The notes under the pieces are model-generated. The model saw only the letters and a list, made by a program, of their open reading frames with translations. It made no database searches and was not told where the DNA came from. The translations under genes were made by a program, and so were the position numbers. Shown piece by piece: positions 6,387-14,643 of a stretch of DNA of 30,883 nucleotides. Positions within the stretch are counted from its first letter, which is position 1, and every line of letters starts with the position of its first letter. The stretch comes from a virus. The DNA is taken from positions 1 to 30,883 of IMG/VR virus record IMGVR_UViG_3300030118_003397. One strand, written 5' to 3'.

Positions 6387-7298
6387 TTAAGCACCAGTTG
6401 TGCCGAAAACGCAACGTGGATCGGAGAATCCGAAACTGTAACGTTCCCTAGCCTTAAAGCGCATATTGCCCGTGTCAAAGTCTGCTTCCATTTGAGTGTT
6501 CAATGGAGAACGCTCAAAGTGCAGGAATCCACGAGGTGTGTCAGTCAGGATGAAGAATGCATCTGTGTCCACAAGGAAGTCGTTAACGGCATAGCCGCTA
6601 GGCAACATACCCATAGACCGGATAGCATTTACATCGTTATCTGCCGTTCCTACGCGGAGGTTAGACACCATCAGTCGCTCTGCAACAAACTGTAACTGAC
6701 GTGGGATGATCAACTTGGTTCCACGAAGGGCGATCCTAAGACCACGCTCATCGACAAAACCTGCGATAGAGATCAACGCATCTTCCAGAGAAGTTTCGTT
6801 AAGATCCGCATCAGTTGATGGACGGTTAGCAAAAGTGCCACCGTTTGTCAGCGGGTGTGATGTAGAGCACAGTGATACACCGTCTCCACCAGCAGATGCT
6901 CCAGCAGTGAAGGCGTTGTTCAGAACGTCTGCTGCTTTTACTTGCTTGGTGTGTGCCATTGAACGAGCCAAGGCACGAGTGTAACGAGAGCCCAGACGAT
7001 CATAAAGATTGTCCTCAATAGCTTCTTCTGTGATAGAAAAAGCCAAGGCCACTGTCTCGTGGTTGTAACGTGCAGTGAATGCTTCGTTTGCGTTATCAAA
7101 ACTAATGGCAGAGCCCTCAGTTTTAGTAGGTGCCGCACCGAAACCAGACAACATTACTTCCTCTTCAAACGCTCGGTCTGAAGACTCTGTAGTGTAGATC
7201 TCTGCGTGTTGGTTTTCGTACCTGCCATACTCCATGCCGAAAAGGGCATTGAGTCCTGGCTCCAGTTCTTTCGCTAGTTGTGCGCGAGAAATTGCCAT
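6387..7298 (-). CDS. Major capsid protein (HK97-type fold expected)
   Basis: A 303-residue protein lying after scaffold and decoration-type genes, the usual place of the major capsid gene. The sequence pattern (FGMEYGRYENQHAEIYTTES, then AFEEEVMLSGFG near the start; ITEEAIEDNLYDRLGSRYTR; LIIPRQLQFVAERLM; FLHFERSPLNTQMEADFDTG; RERYSFGFSDPRCVFGTTGA at the end) is that of Mu gpT/HK97-like capsid subunits, which form the icosahedral shell. AAGGGG is placed well ahead of the ATG. A terminator follows directly, suggesting it ends a highly expressed transcript. No delta domain or protease is visible; scaffolding is provided by a separate gene. Confidence 0.85.
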   Translation of the reverse strand: MAISRAQLAKELEPGLNALFGMEYGRYENQHAEIYTTESSDRAFEEEVMLSGFGAAPTKTEGSAISFDNANEAFTARYNHETVALAFSITEEAIEDNLYDRLGSRYTRALARSMAHTKQVKAADVLNNAFTAGASAGGDGVSLCSTSHPLTNGGTFANRPSTDADLNETSLEDALISIAGFVDERGLRIALRGTKLIIPRQLQFVAERLMVSNLRVGTADNDVNAIRSMGMLPSGYAVNDFLVDTDAFFILTDTPRGFLHFERSPLNTQMEADFDTGNMRFKARERYSFGFSDPRCVFGTTGA

Positions 7299-7310
7299 TT
7301 CTTAATCCCC

Positions 7311-7964
7311 TTATACGCCAGTTGTACTTGGTGTGCCCTGAGCGATAGAACCGGTCGGAGCATTAAAGTGATTGTTAATACGAACAATCAGTGGAATACC
7401 AGCAGCACTAAAATCGCTATTTTCTGGATCATCTAAGATGCCCATGATACGAAGTATGTCTGATGCTGTTGTTCCTACAGCATTCAAATCTGCCGTAGCA
7501 GACGAAATGCCTGTAGTGCTGGATCCACTGTTTCCATCTGCAAGCTGAATGTTTGAGAAGACAGCGGTACGAAGCTCTGCTTCTGTATCGTTACCACTTT
7601 GTACATTCGATGTTGCGATTGTAAACAGTTGGGATGGGTTGTCGTACAGGAAGGCTTTTACAGGGAAGTTTGAATCTGCTCCCGCTGAAGCCGAACCTGG
7701 CCAAGTGTTGGAAAAGACCGTTTTCCCATCTGAGGACCGAACGTACTCGCATCCGTTGAAAACACCAACAATAGACACTGTGCCACCTGCTGCTGCTTGG
7801 AGGTTATCAATCACTCCCGCTGCAAGAGGTATGACAGGCTGTCCCTGATAAAGGGCGTTGGTATTGTCAGAGGCAATGCGGTACTCCGTTGTACCAGTGG
7901 AAGCCGGTGCTGATCCCAGCATGCCATACGGCCTTAGACCGAAGGCTCCATTTGTATTTGCCAT
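7311..7964 (-). CDS. Capsid decoration / head-stabilising-type protein
   Basis: A 217-residue protein starting MANTNGAFGLRPYGMLGSAP, a start found in proteins encoded beside the capsid of many tailed phages. The body is Ala/Gly/Ser/Thr-rich with beta-barrel-like segments (TEYRIASDNTNALYQGQPVI, VSIVGVFNGCEYV, SNFPVKAFLYDNPSQLFTI). It lies immediately upstream of the major capsid gene and shares its transcript, which fits a decoration or cement protein. The exact role is inferred from context. Confidence 0.75.
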   Translation of the reverse strand: MANTNGAFGLRPYGMLGSAPASTGTTEYRIASDNTNALYQGQPVIPLAAGVIDNLQAAAGGTVSIVGVFNGCEYVRSSDGKTVFSNTWPGSASAGADSNFPVKAFLYDNPSQLFTIATSNVQSGNDTEAELRTAVFSNIQLADGNSGSSTTGISSATADLNAVGTTASDILRIMGILDDPENSDFSAAGIPLIVRINNHFNAPTGSIAQGTPSTTGV

Positions 7965-7987
7965 TTTCAGTTACCTTTTAAGTTATC

Positions 7988-8461
7988 TTAATCGGTATCA
8001 GAATTTCTTCCTCCACCGAAACTTACCCTGCTCTGCCTTTCGTTATGAATCGGCATTGAAGGGTGCTGTTCTTTCATTAGGTCCTGGTCTACAGCCGTCA
8101 TCTGGTCGCGGGTTCGGCCCCCGAAATACTCGTTTCTTTCTTTTGCTGTCTCCGCTGGAAGTCTACAAAGCATTAAGCCACCTTGACCTATGACTCCCGC
8201 GTGTTTGCCCTCATCAATAACTGGATATTGATACCCTGGATACTCTTCGGCTCTAACCGGTTCCCATCCCTCTCGAAAACGAGAGTGAACGTTCATGGCA
8301 TCGTCCTCGCCTCTAACAGAGGTTCTAATCCAACGGTGTACATACCCATCAGGGGCAGGTGGTGCTTCCAACCTACTTGGTGGTGCCCACGGTTTTCTGC
8401 GCTCTTCAGTTGAGCGATCCTTTGCCGCACGAGATGTGCGCTTTTCTCTAGTCTCTGCCAT
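7988..8461 (-). CDS. Head-module protein, unknown function
   Basis: A 157-residue protein with a charged start (ETREKRTSRAAKDRSTEERR) and a conserved-looking block (APPSRLEAPPAPDGYVHRWI, then RTSVRGEDDAMNVHSRFREG) that I associate with proteins between scaffold and capsid genes of marine podoviruses. Its ATG follows the scaffold stop by one base, with AGGGAG upstream. It probably takes part in head assembly; no enzyme motif is visible. Confidence 0.75.
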   Translation of the reverse strand: MAETREKRTSRAAKDRSTEERRKPWAPPSRLEAPPAPDGYVHRWIRTSVRGEDDAMNVHSRFREGWEPVRAEEYPGYQYPVIDEGKHAGVIGQGGLMLCRLPAETAKERNEYFGGRTRDQMTAVDQDLMKEQHPSMPIHNERQSRVSFGGGRNSDTD

Positions 8462-8462
8462 G

Positions 8463-9368
8463 TTAATTCTCCCTAGCCATTAGTCGTGCTTTCTCTTTGG
8501 CATATTGTTCCAAAGTGACATTTAATTTTTTTGCTGTCTCAACCTCTGACGGAGTTAACTTAACTGAGCTGCGCCCTGATGGTTTGCGGGAAGCTGAAGT
8601 ATCAGCAGGAGCGACCTTTGTACTTCTCCCGGGTGGACTAAAGTAATCAGGAAATGAATCCCGCATTCTTTTGTCAATCTCACTATAGTACTCATCCGAA
8701 GTAGCGTCAAACCCTTCATAATTAATTAACACTTGGCTGATATGCATTGCTTCATCAGTCATGCGTTTGTCATCACCAAAATATTCATTTTTTTGTGCCC
8801 ATGCGACGGCTTTTGGATCAGGTTGTGGTTGAGGTTGTGGTTCAGGTTCAGGTTGAGGTTGAGGTTGTTGCGCTTGTTCTTCTTGCCTTTTAACCCCTAG
8901 ACGATGACGCTCTTGATCGATCGATATTCTGGATAAGGCTTGTTGCGCTTCAAACATACGATCAACATCACCCTCATCATGCGCTTGTTTGTATGCTTGT
9001 TTAGCAAGATTGACATCATTTTCTAAACGTTGACCAAACTCTGACAAGTGCGCTTCCTGAGAAGAGGCCATTTGTTTTCTTAGTTTTTCATTTTCTTCTC
9101 TTAGTTTCTTAGCCAGTTCAATCGCTTCCTGACCGTCTCTTTCAGCACGTCTATACTTTTCAGTAAGTTTGTTGATCCTTTTCTTGACACCTTTTGAATA
9201 GTTATCAAGTTCCTCATCGGATTCAGGTTCAGGTTCGGATTCAGGTTCAGGCTGCGCTACTGAAACAGGCTGTTCAGCCGTCTCCTGTTCTTGATCAGGC
9301 TCTATTTGAACCTCGATTTCTTCAGATTGTGAGGTCTCTTCTGTTTGCTTAATATCTTCATCAGACAT
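8463..9368 (-). CDS. Capsid scaffolding protein
   Basis: A 301-residue protein with an acidic, Gln/Glu-rich disordered N-terminus, a long predicted coiled coil (about residues 60-150, KKRINKLTEKYRRAERDGQE onward), a Pro-Gln-Glu repeat (PQPQPEPEPQPQPQPD) and a basic C-terminus (VKLTPSEVETAKKLNVTLEQ). This is the typical layout of phage scaffolding proteins, whose basic C-terminal helix binds capsid subunits. I chose the ATG at 9368, eight bases after AGAGG, rather than one three codons earlier. It overlaps the GroES-like gene by eight bases and precedes the head and capsid genes. The PQPEP part is encoded by a hexamer-like DNA repeat near 8820-8870. Confidence 0.85.
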   Translation of the reverse strand: MSDEDIKQTEETSQSEEIEVQIEPDQEQETAEQPVSVAQPEPESEPEPESDEELDNYSKGVKKRINKLTEKYRRAERDGQEAIELAKKLREENEKLRKQMASSQEAHLSEFGQRLENDVNLAKQAYKQAHDEGDVDRMFEAQQALSRISIDQERHRLGVKRQEEQAQQPQPQPEPEPQPQPQPDPKAVAWAQKNEYFGDDKRMTDEAMHISQVLINYEGFDATSDEYYSEIDKRMRDSFPDYFSPPGRSTKVAPADTSASRKPSGRSSVKLTPSEVETAKKLNVTLEQYAKEKARLMAREN

Positions 9369-9702
9369 TGTTAACATCCTCTGGGTCGTTAATTACTGCA
9401 ATAACTTCATCGTCATTGATGATACGTAGCTCTCTTTCTTCTTTGTCTCGAAAACGAGCACCGGCATATCGTCCAATACAAACCCAGTCACCCTCACTGC
9501 ACCAAGCCTGATTACCGAACTTAGATGAATCTTTATACGCTAGCGGCCCTATCTTAATTACTTTAGCAACAACGGTTCCAACTGCTTCTTTTTTACGAAC
9601 GTCTTCAGGCAGAACAATTCCACCTTGCGTTGTTTTTTTACCTTCGTAGGGACGTACTAATATTCTCCAACCGGTCGGTCGGGGAAATGGAATGTCAGTC
9701 AT
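9361..9702 (-). CDS. GroES-like co-chaperonin (Cpn10 family)
   Basis: A 113-residue protein with the GroES pattern: start TGWRILVRPYE, a mobile-loop-like segment KKTTQGGIVLPEDVRKKEA (GroES has GGIVL at this site), the beta-barrel core GTVVAKVIKIGP, GDWVCIGRYAGARF and the end IINDDEVIAVI. GroES forms the seven-membered lid of GroEL. Phage versions such as T4 gp31 are needed for capsid protein folding. Compared with bacterial GroES (about 95 residues), the barrel carries an insertion (LAYKDSSKFGNQAWCSEGDW). Its position directly before the scaffold gene supports a role in capsid folding with the host GroEL. The start at 9702 is favoured by AAAAGG upstream; 9711 is possible. Confidence 0.85.
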   Translation of the reverse strand: MTDIPFPRPTGWRILVRPYEGKKTTQGGIVLPEDVRKKEAVGTVVAKVIKIGPLAYKDSSKFGNQAWCSEGDWVCIGRYAGARFRDKEERELRIINDDEVIAVINDPEDVNNV

Positions 9703-9889
9703 TATCTTCATACCTTTTCAGCAGGGTTCTCATTTCTTGTCGGACAAAACAGACACCCTGAATCTCTCCTGTCACGCTGCGGTAGTCTTCCATTGACTGA
9801 ACACCACCGTTTGCCAAAAACTCTTTTAGATCCTCTTCACGATCATCCAGCACTTTATACAGTGCAGTTGCAAATTGCACAATATCCAT
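9695..9889 (-). CDS. Small helical head-module protein
   Basis: A 64-residue, mostly helical and acidic protein (MDIVQFATALYKVLDDREED; GGVQSMEDYRSVTGEIQGV; EMRTLLKRYED). Its start shares one base with the preceding stop (TGATG), and its end overlaps the GroES-like gene by eight bases. Similar small proteins stand before scaffold genes in other marine phages by memory. Function unknown. Confidence 0.75.
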   Translation of the reverse strand: MDIVQFATALYKVLDDREEDLKEFLANGGVQSMEDYRSVTGEIQGVCFVRQEMRTLLKRYEDND

Positions 9890-10575
9890 CAGTCTTCTAT
9901 GCCGTCAGAATACAAATTATCAAAGGTTATGTTCGGATCGGTGTAACTAGAGTGGCCCTCTGCTGAGTGCGTGTACTGACTTGGTTTGAAATCAGGGGCA
10001 CCTTCGCCTGTATCCCAAAGTGCAGGTGATGTTGCCCTGACTCTGTTGTTTGGCAAAGCAATAATGTTGCCTTCCCAAGGACCCTCAGTTAGATACAAGA
10101 CATGACTTTGTTTGTGTTGATCTGGCGCATCGGCAATCTCATACTCAGTGTAATCCACTGTGAACATATACCGTGCTTCATAGAACTCGTGATTAACCTT
10201 GGCAATCCAAGGGCTTGAACTGACTCGATCTAAGACGATGACTTCATGGTGTCTAGACTCACAGTCCCATGGCTGACAGATATAGTCTTCCATGCGTTCA
10301 GGCCATTCGTCGCTTTCTGTTTCTACATCAGCAACCAGTGCTTGTATGGGCATTCGTGCCCACATCGCACCACCATGACGATTCTCATCACTATCTTCTA
10401 AGTGTCTTTCCTGGCCTGTAAATACAACCTGGAAACTCAGCGACCTGTCTGGGATCGTATTAACTGCGATGGCTAGAGCATGGAGATATTCCCCGTGGTA
10501 GTCATCGTGATTGCAAGTAAACTCTTTCCGCACCCAGCATTTAAAATACGGGATGTTGCTAATCAGATATGACAT
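9889..10575 (-). CDS. Conserved-type phage protein, unknown function
   Basis: A 228-residue protein beginning MSYLISNIPYFKCWVRKEFT. It is rich in aromatic residues, His and acidic residues, with segments such as HGEYLHALAIAVNTIPDRSL, GAMWARMPIQALV and EGPWEGNIIALPNNRVRA that suggest a compact globular fold. No membrane segment, signal peptide or known catalytic motif was recognised. It lies in the middle of the portal-to-scaffold interval with one-base overlaps on both sides, so a virion or assembly role is likely but unproven. Confidence 0.8.
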   Translation of the reverse strand: MSYLISNIPYFKCWVRKEFTCNHDDYHGEYLHALAIAVNTIPDRSLSFQVVFTGQERHLEDSDENRHGGAMWARMPIQALVADVETESDEWPERMEDYICQPWDCESRHHEVIVLDRVSSSPWIAKVNHEFYEARYMFTVDYTEYEIADAPDQHKQSHVLYLTEGPWEGNIIALPNNRVRATSPALWDTGEGAPDFKPSQYTHSAEGHSSYTDPNITFDNLYSDGIED

Positions 10576-10916
10576 TAATAATTTCCGCTAAATCTTGTTC
10601 CTTTAACCTGTGCTTTTTCTGACTCTGCGCCACCGTCCATAATTAATACGGCTGCTTTTACCACTTTACCGTCTTTAAACTTTAGCTTTTCTTTTCTCGC
10701 TGTGATCACATCACGCTGAGTAACCTCATCAAATGGCTCTGCGACTGCTGCAAGCTTTTCTTTTTTACTCTTCACACTACCTCCCAGAGCTTTTCGCTCA
10801 ACATCATCAATAACACCTTTGTTTTTTGACGCATAAAATACAGCCTCACCTTCTTCGGCACCGTATTGCTTCTTCATGGCCTTCATAATCTTTTTACCTT
10901 TTTTATTTAAAGGCAT
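10575..10916 (-). CDS. Small basic phage protein with YGAEEGEAVFYASKNKG motif
   Basis: A 113-residue protein with a basic helical N-terminus (MPLNKKGKKIMKAMKKQYGA, then EEGEAVFYASKNKG) that recurs in proteins of marine phages, followed by a mixed-charge region and a C-terminus GTRFSGNY. The VFYASKNKG motif looks like a binding helix-loop. It starts four bases after the holin-like gene and ends in a TAATG coupling with the next gene. Function unknown; nucleic-acid or capsid binding are possibilities. Confidence 0.75.
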   Translation of the reverse strand: MPLNKKGKKIMKAMKKQYGAEEGEAVFYASKNKGVIDDVERKALGGSVKSKKEKLAAVAEPFDEVTQRDVITARKEKLKFKDGKVVKAAVLIMDGGAESEKAQVKGTRFSGNY

Positions 10917-10919
10917 GAT

Positions 10920-11288
10920 TTACTTTTCCTTTTTCTTCTGAAAAGACTCTATGCAGCCTCCTCCGAAATAAAAACCCAAGATTAGAAGCATGGCGTAGTT
11001 GATTTGAAACTGCTCCATCACTTGGGACACAGAGGAAGGATCGCCCTTTCCGGTCAGTGTCATAGCGAGGACTATGATGAAACACGATACATAAGTCAAA
11101 CCGAACATCAACGCGAGGTACCGCTGGGCTACCTTGAATGGAGCGTATGAGTTCATCAAGGCTACCTTGGCTTGTGTTTTAGCTTCAATCGACTCAGTTT
11201 CAGAAGTATGCATGTCATCAATCAAGTCCATGCCTTTCTTAATGACAGTCTCACTGCCCAGTATTTTTCCTAATGCACCTAATATCAT
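10920..11288 (-). CDS. Holin-like protein (GTA_holin_3TM type)
   Basis: A 122-residue protein with an N-terminal amphipathic part and the signature ESIEAKTQAKVALMNSYAPF followed by KVAQRYLALMFG. I recognise this as the GTA_holin_3TM family first seen in gene transfer agents and many alphaproteobacterial phages. Membrane segments are at about 60-80 (YLALMFGLTYVSCFIIVLAM) and 95-113 (YAMLLILGFYFGGGCI), with a basic tail ending KKKEK. Holins open the inner membrane at lysis. An EF-hand membrane protein directly upstream forms a coupled pair (ATGA). No endolysin gene was recognised in the window. Confidence 0.75.
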   Translation of the reverse strand: MILGALGKILGSETVIKKGMDLIDDMHTSETESIEAKTQAKVALMNSYAPFKVAQRYLALMFGLTYVSCFIIVLAMTLTGKGDPSSVSQVMEQFQINYAMLLILGFYFGGGCIESFQKKKEK

Positions 11289-11599
11289 TTTCTACTCATC
11301 CATGCTGTTGTTCCCATGTATGCACCTACAATACCCGCGCCCGATATATAAAAAAGATTACTAATGTCTGACAAAGCTTGCACTCGCTCTATCGGTACAA
11401 AGAACATTGCGGCTGTAAACGCGCCCATAGCAATTAATGTAAATCTTGCCATACGCAGTTGCGCTAAATTTTTGCGTAATGCGGTTTCGGTTTCTTTGAT
11501 GGCCTTAACGTGAGATAGCTCTTCATCACTTACGATGCCGTCTCCGTCTTCATCGTATTCATTATAGATAGATTCTCTCTGAAGTTTTTTCTGAGCCAC
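11285..11599 (-). CDS. EF-hand membrane protein beside the holin
   Basis: A 104-residue protein with one canonical 12-residue EF-hand loop (DEDGDGIVSDEE, residues 16-27; ligands D16, D18, D20 and E27), then a helix and two membrane segments (FTLIAMGAFTAAMFFVP at about 54-70; FYISGAGIVGAYMGTTAW at about 84-101). EF-hands bind calcium. Similar proteins next to GTA-type holins are frequent in marine phages. The GTG start shares a base with the upstream stop (TAGTG). A calcium-sensitive partner of the holin is plausible but inferred. Confidence 0.8.
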   Translation of the reverse strand: MAQKKLQRESIYNEYDEDGDGIVSDEELSHVKAIKETETALRKNLAQLRMARFTLIAMGAFTAAMFFVPIERVQALSDISNLFYISGAGIVGAYMGTTAWMSRK

Positions 11600-11787
11600 T
11601 AGGACATCTCTCCCTGAATCTGGTTAGTGGGTACGCACACCACATTGTAGTTTACAAACGGCTTACCAATCTTTTGAACCATCTGTTCTCCTGCGTACAG
11701 GCACTCTATGTGCGTGGAATGTATCTCAAGAATCCTAAAATAAAATGTCATGTCTGCAACAAAGATTCCCATCAACACCCAAGACAT
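11599..11787 (-). CDS. Small membrane-anchored protein
   Basis: A 62-residue protein starting at the ATG at 11787 (MSWVLMGIFVADMTFYFRIL), with one N-terminal hydrophobic segment followed by a polar Cys-containing tail (THIECLYAGEQMVQKIGKPF). A longer frame to 11850 overlaps the upstream gene and has a worse start. AAGGGAAGG sits directly before the start, coupled as TGATG. The build (short anchor, soluble tail) could be a lysis accessory or spanin-like protein, but no lipobox is present. Confidence 0.65.
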   Translation of the reverse strand: MSWVLMGIFVADMTFYFRILEIHSTHIECLYAGEQMVQKIGKPFVNYNVVCVPTNQIQGEMS

Positions 11788-12236
11788 CACCTTCCCTTCA
11801 TAGCAATGATAGCAAGTAGGAGCCAAATGCCACCAGCGACGACCAAGCAACCAGCAAGAACAGCAGCAGTATAGATAAGTCCGTCCTTAATGGCTTTTTT
11901 GCGAGCCAGTTTTTTAAGCCTTTCACGCTCCGCCGCCTTCCTCTTCATCTCTTTCCGGTTGCGAATGAATGTCTGGTAATCGTCCCAAAGGCCGGGTCGC
12001 CCCGCGTAAATAAATAATTGTTTTATTTCATATTCTTTCTTTTTTATGTTTTCTAAGGCCCAAAACGCCTCCATTGATCCTTGCTCGGATTCTTTTTCTA
12101 ACTCATCGTGGGCATCGGCTAACTGAGTCAGTTGCTTTCCCATCTGACCAACAGATGTGACATGACCGGCAAGCTCCTTGATACCATTGATCGCCTGATT
12201 CGCAAGCTCGATGGCGGCAATGGCCTCAAAAATCAC
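11787..12236 (-). CDS. Helical protein with C-terminal membrane anchor
   Basis: A 149-residue protein. Residues 1-115 are predicted helical and partly coiled-coil (AIAAIELANQAINGIKELAG; QLADAHDELEKESEQ), ending in a very basic stretch (RKEMKRKAAERERLKKLARK). Residues of about 118-146 form one strong membrane segment (GLIYTAAVLAGCLVVAGGIW). The GTG start has AGGAG eight bases upstream, inside the end of the portal gene. It stands between portal and lysis-type genes; an internal virion or lysis accessory protein is possible. Confidence 0.75.
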   Translation of the reverse strand: MIFEAIAAIELANQAINGIKELAGHVTSVGQMGKQLTQLADAHDELEKESEQGSMEAFWALENIKKKEYEIKQLFIYAGRPGLWDDYQTFIRNRKEMKRKAAERERLKKLARKKAIKDGLIYTAAVLAGCLVVAGGIWLLLAIIAMKGR

Positions 12237-12240
12237 AGCA

Positions 12241-14643
12241 CTATCTCCTGTTCTGCTGTGCCTGAATCCTTGTAAGGTTTACTTCAGCACGTTGATCTGC
12301 GATATCCTCTTGTAGCTCTAATCGAGCAGAGTCCGTAGCGGCACGTTGCTGTAATTTTTCTCTTTCGAGTTGCAGGTTACTAGCATCTAACTGAGCACGA
12401 CGCTCAGACTCTGCCGCCCGAATCGCAAGTTCTTTTTGTCGTATATCGACTAAAGGATCTTGCTTTTCACCCTGTTGTGGTTGAAGGCTTTGTAGGAAGT
12501 CTGTGACTAACTGAGCCTCTATCTGAGCTACTCGTGATTCCGTTTGCTCTACCGGAATAGGTGGAGCTATCTGAGCAAGCTCTGGATCCATGTTTGCCAT
12601 AGCATTCTCAATCTCTTGCTGTGCAATCATTCTGGATTTAAATGCTATGTGTTCCATACAGTGTGATATCAACATCCCAAACACACTTGGCGATGCCTGA
12701 ACCAAAGGCGTAACCAGTAAAGCAACGTGTGTTGCCATGTGTGCATCGTGATCTTGTTCAGGAAAAACCGTCAATAATTGACCTGCCAAGGCCCTGGCAT
12801 TTTCAATACTAGGATCGGTTGGTTGTGGTTCTGGAGCGGGCGGTAGTATTTCGTCAATGTTCTGCACCTCTAAAGCTTGATACATTCTTTTGTACGCCGC
12901 CTGTAGATTGTGCAGTTGTGGGTTAGATTGTGCTAATTGAAGTTGTGTTTGTGCCAGCGTTATACGCTGTGCCATTGAAAAAATATTGGGGTCAGAGACC
13001 GGAAGAACATCAACACGGTCATCAAAATCAGACTGCTTGATTCCTGCATCAACACCTGTCGCGTATGGATACGACGGTGGCATGTTGTCACGAATCAGTC
13101 GGGCAAGAATCCTAAACTCTGTTTTCTGTGCGTAATGCAACCGCTTGTGTATAGCCGACATGACTTTCATGCCACGCTCAAGCAATGCAACAGTGGTTCC
13201 AACCGGCTGTTGTTGCGAACTTGGTGATCCTGTTTGTTGATCTGCTATCGAAACAAACCGACGGCCAGACTCAATCAAAACACCCAGCAACTGCGCCAAC
13301 GTGCCAGAGGGCTCTTTGTACGGTAGCGGTATAATACTGTTTCTTATATCACCGCCAGGTGCATCGATATCTCGAAACTCGCCCGGTGCTATTGGCTCAT
13401 CGTCATTACGAACTCTGATACCACGGGCTTTGAAACCTGACGGCAGGTTCGCTAGTGTACCGGCATCGATCAGTTGTCTCAGTATTGAAGTGGCTGCTTT
13501 ACCCAAACCTCCAATCATGTGAATCAGACCAAAGCCATAGAAACCAAGACCGGGCAAGAACTTGTAGTGAACGAAGTACGACACCTTCTGTTTTAGTGCG
13601 TCGTTCTCCTCGTAGTTCCTGCGTATCGCTAGAACTTCTCCGCTACCCTGATCGAGCGTGACGATATAAGGTAGCTTGATTCCTGTGGGTTCCCCCATCT
13701 TATTAACGTCTTCAAAGCCCTCGATATCAAGATTGACGTGCATCTCAAGCACTGTATAAAGATCTTCCGTAGCACTTTTTTCAACGCCATCTAGCTCGTT
13801 TACTTTCGATTTGACCGGGTCAGAATCTGCCTCATAGTCAGCCGAAATATCAATATCTCTGTAGAAACCAGCAACCTGTAACTTACGAATTTCATTTTCG
13901 TCCATGCGAAGAACGTGTGTAATACGCGACGCAGTCGCAAGATCACTAGCCGCATAAGAAACGACCAAGTCCTCTGCTGGTATGAATTTAGAAACGGGTC
14001 GTTGTTTTGCTTCATCAAAGTAAACCTTCTTAAACGTTGAACCTGATAAAGGTAGATAGAACAACATCTGATCGGTATCTGGATCGAACTCTTCCATGAC
14101 CTCCATCAGCATGTAGTTCATAAAATCTTTGACGCGAACAGCTTGTGCTTCTTTCTCTGGATCCGCTGTGCCCAATACGTTTGTGCGTACCGGCCCGCCA
14201 GCGGGTAATAATTCTTTGTATGCCTGTGCCTGAAACTGTGTTACTGACTCTGCGATGATCGGGTGCGTGACTCCTGACGCTCCTTGAAAGGGCTGTGTCC
14301 GCTCCTCATACTGGACTCCCAAGAGGTCGAGTCCTTTTGTATATCCCTCTTCCCACTCTGATCTTGAGTCTTGGTCACTTTCGTATTGCTCTCTGAGCTC
14401 GGACGAAAGCTCACCCAAGATAGTATCGTCAAGAGCTTCTGCCAAATTTGCATTGTGATCGTACTCCTGCACCTGAGTCATCATCTGTTCTTGTATCGCT
14501 TGAACGATGGCACCCTCTGGTCCTTCTATAATCTCTGCTCCACCAGCAAAGTCCTCGACCTGTGGTACTTCAACTTCGACACCAGCCACTGCTTCTAATG
14601 CAGGATCGACCATCGCGTTCATTTGATTGGGAGGTACAGACAT
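12241..14643 (-). CDS. Portal protein
   Basis: An 800-residue protein immediately downstream of the terminase large subunit and coupled to it (TGATG), the usual position of the portal. The N-terminal part is acidic, followed by GVTHPIIAESVTQFQAQAYK and LLPAGGPVRTNVLGTADPEK, a wing region and a stem-clip pattern (VHYKFLPGLGFYGFGLIHMI). There is a long Gln/Ala/Glu-rich helical C-terminus (about 700-800), like the barrel of P22-type portals. The size is close to the 725 residues of P22 gp1. Twelve copies would form the channel for DNA entry and exit. The order of segments fits podovirus-like heads, consistent with the gp4-like adaptor. Confidence 0.85.
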   Translation of the reverse strand: MSVPPNQMNAMVDPALEAVAGVEVEVPQVEDFAGGAEIIEGPEGAIVQAIQEQMMTQVQEYDHNANLAEALDDTILGELSSELREQYESDQDSRSEWEEGYTKGLDLLGVQYEERTQPFQGASGVTHPIIAESVTQFQAQAYKELLPAGGPVRTNVLGTADPEKEAQAVRVKDFMNYMLMEVMEEFDPDTDQMLFYLPLSGSTFKKVYFDEAKQRPVSKFIPAEDLVVSYAASDLATASRITHVLRMDENEIRKLQVAGFYRDIDISADYEADSDPVKSKVNELDGVEKSATEDLYTVLEMHVNLDIEGFEDVNKMGEPTGIKLPYIVTLDQGSGEVLAIRRNYEENDALKQKVSYFVHYKFLPGLGFYGFGLIHMIGGLGKAATSILRQLIDAGTLANLPSGFKARGIRVRNDDEPIAPGEFRDIDAPGGDIRNSIIPLPYKEPSGTLAQLLGVLIESGRRFVSIADQQTGSPSSQQQPVGTTVALLERGMKVMSAIHKRLHYAQKTEFRILARLIRDNMPPSYPYATGVDAGIKQSDFDDRVDVLPVSDPNIFSMAQRITLAQTQLQLAQSNPQLHNLQAAYKRMYQALEVQNIDEILPPAPEPQPTDPSIENARALAGQLLTVFPEQDHDAHMATHVALLVTPLVQASPSVFGMLISHCMEHIAFKSRMIAQQEIENAMANMDPELAQIAPPIPVEQTESRVAQIEAQLVTDFLQSLQPQQGEKQDPLVDIRQKELAIRAAESERRAQLDASNLQLEREKLQQRAATDSARLELQEDIADQRAEVNLTRIQAQQNRR

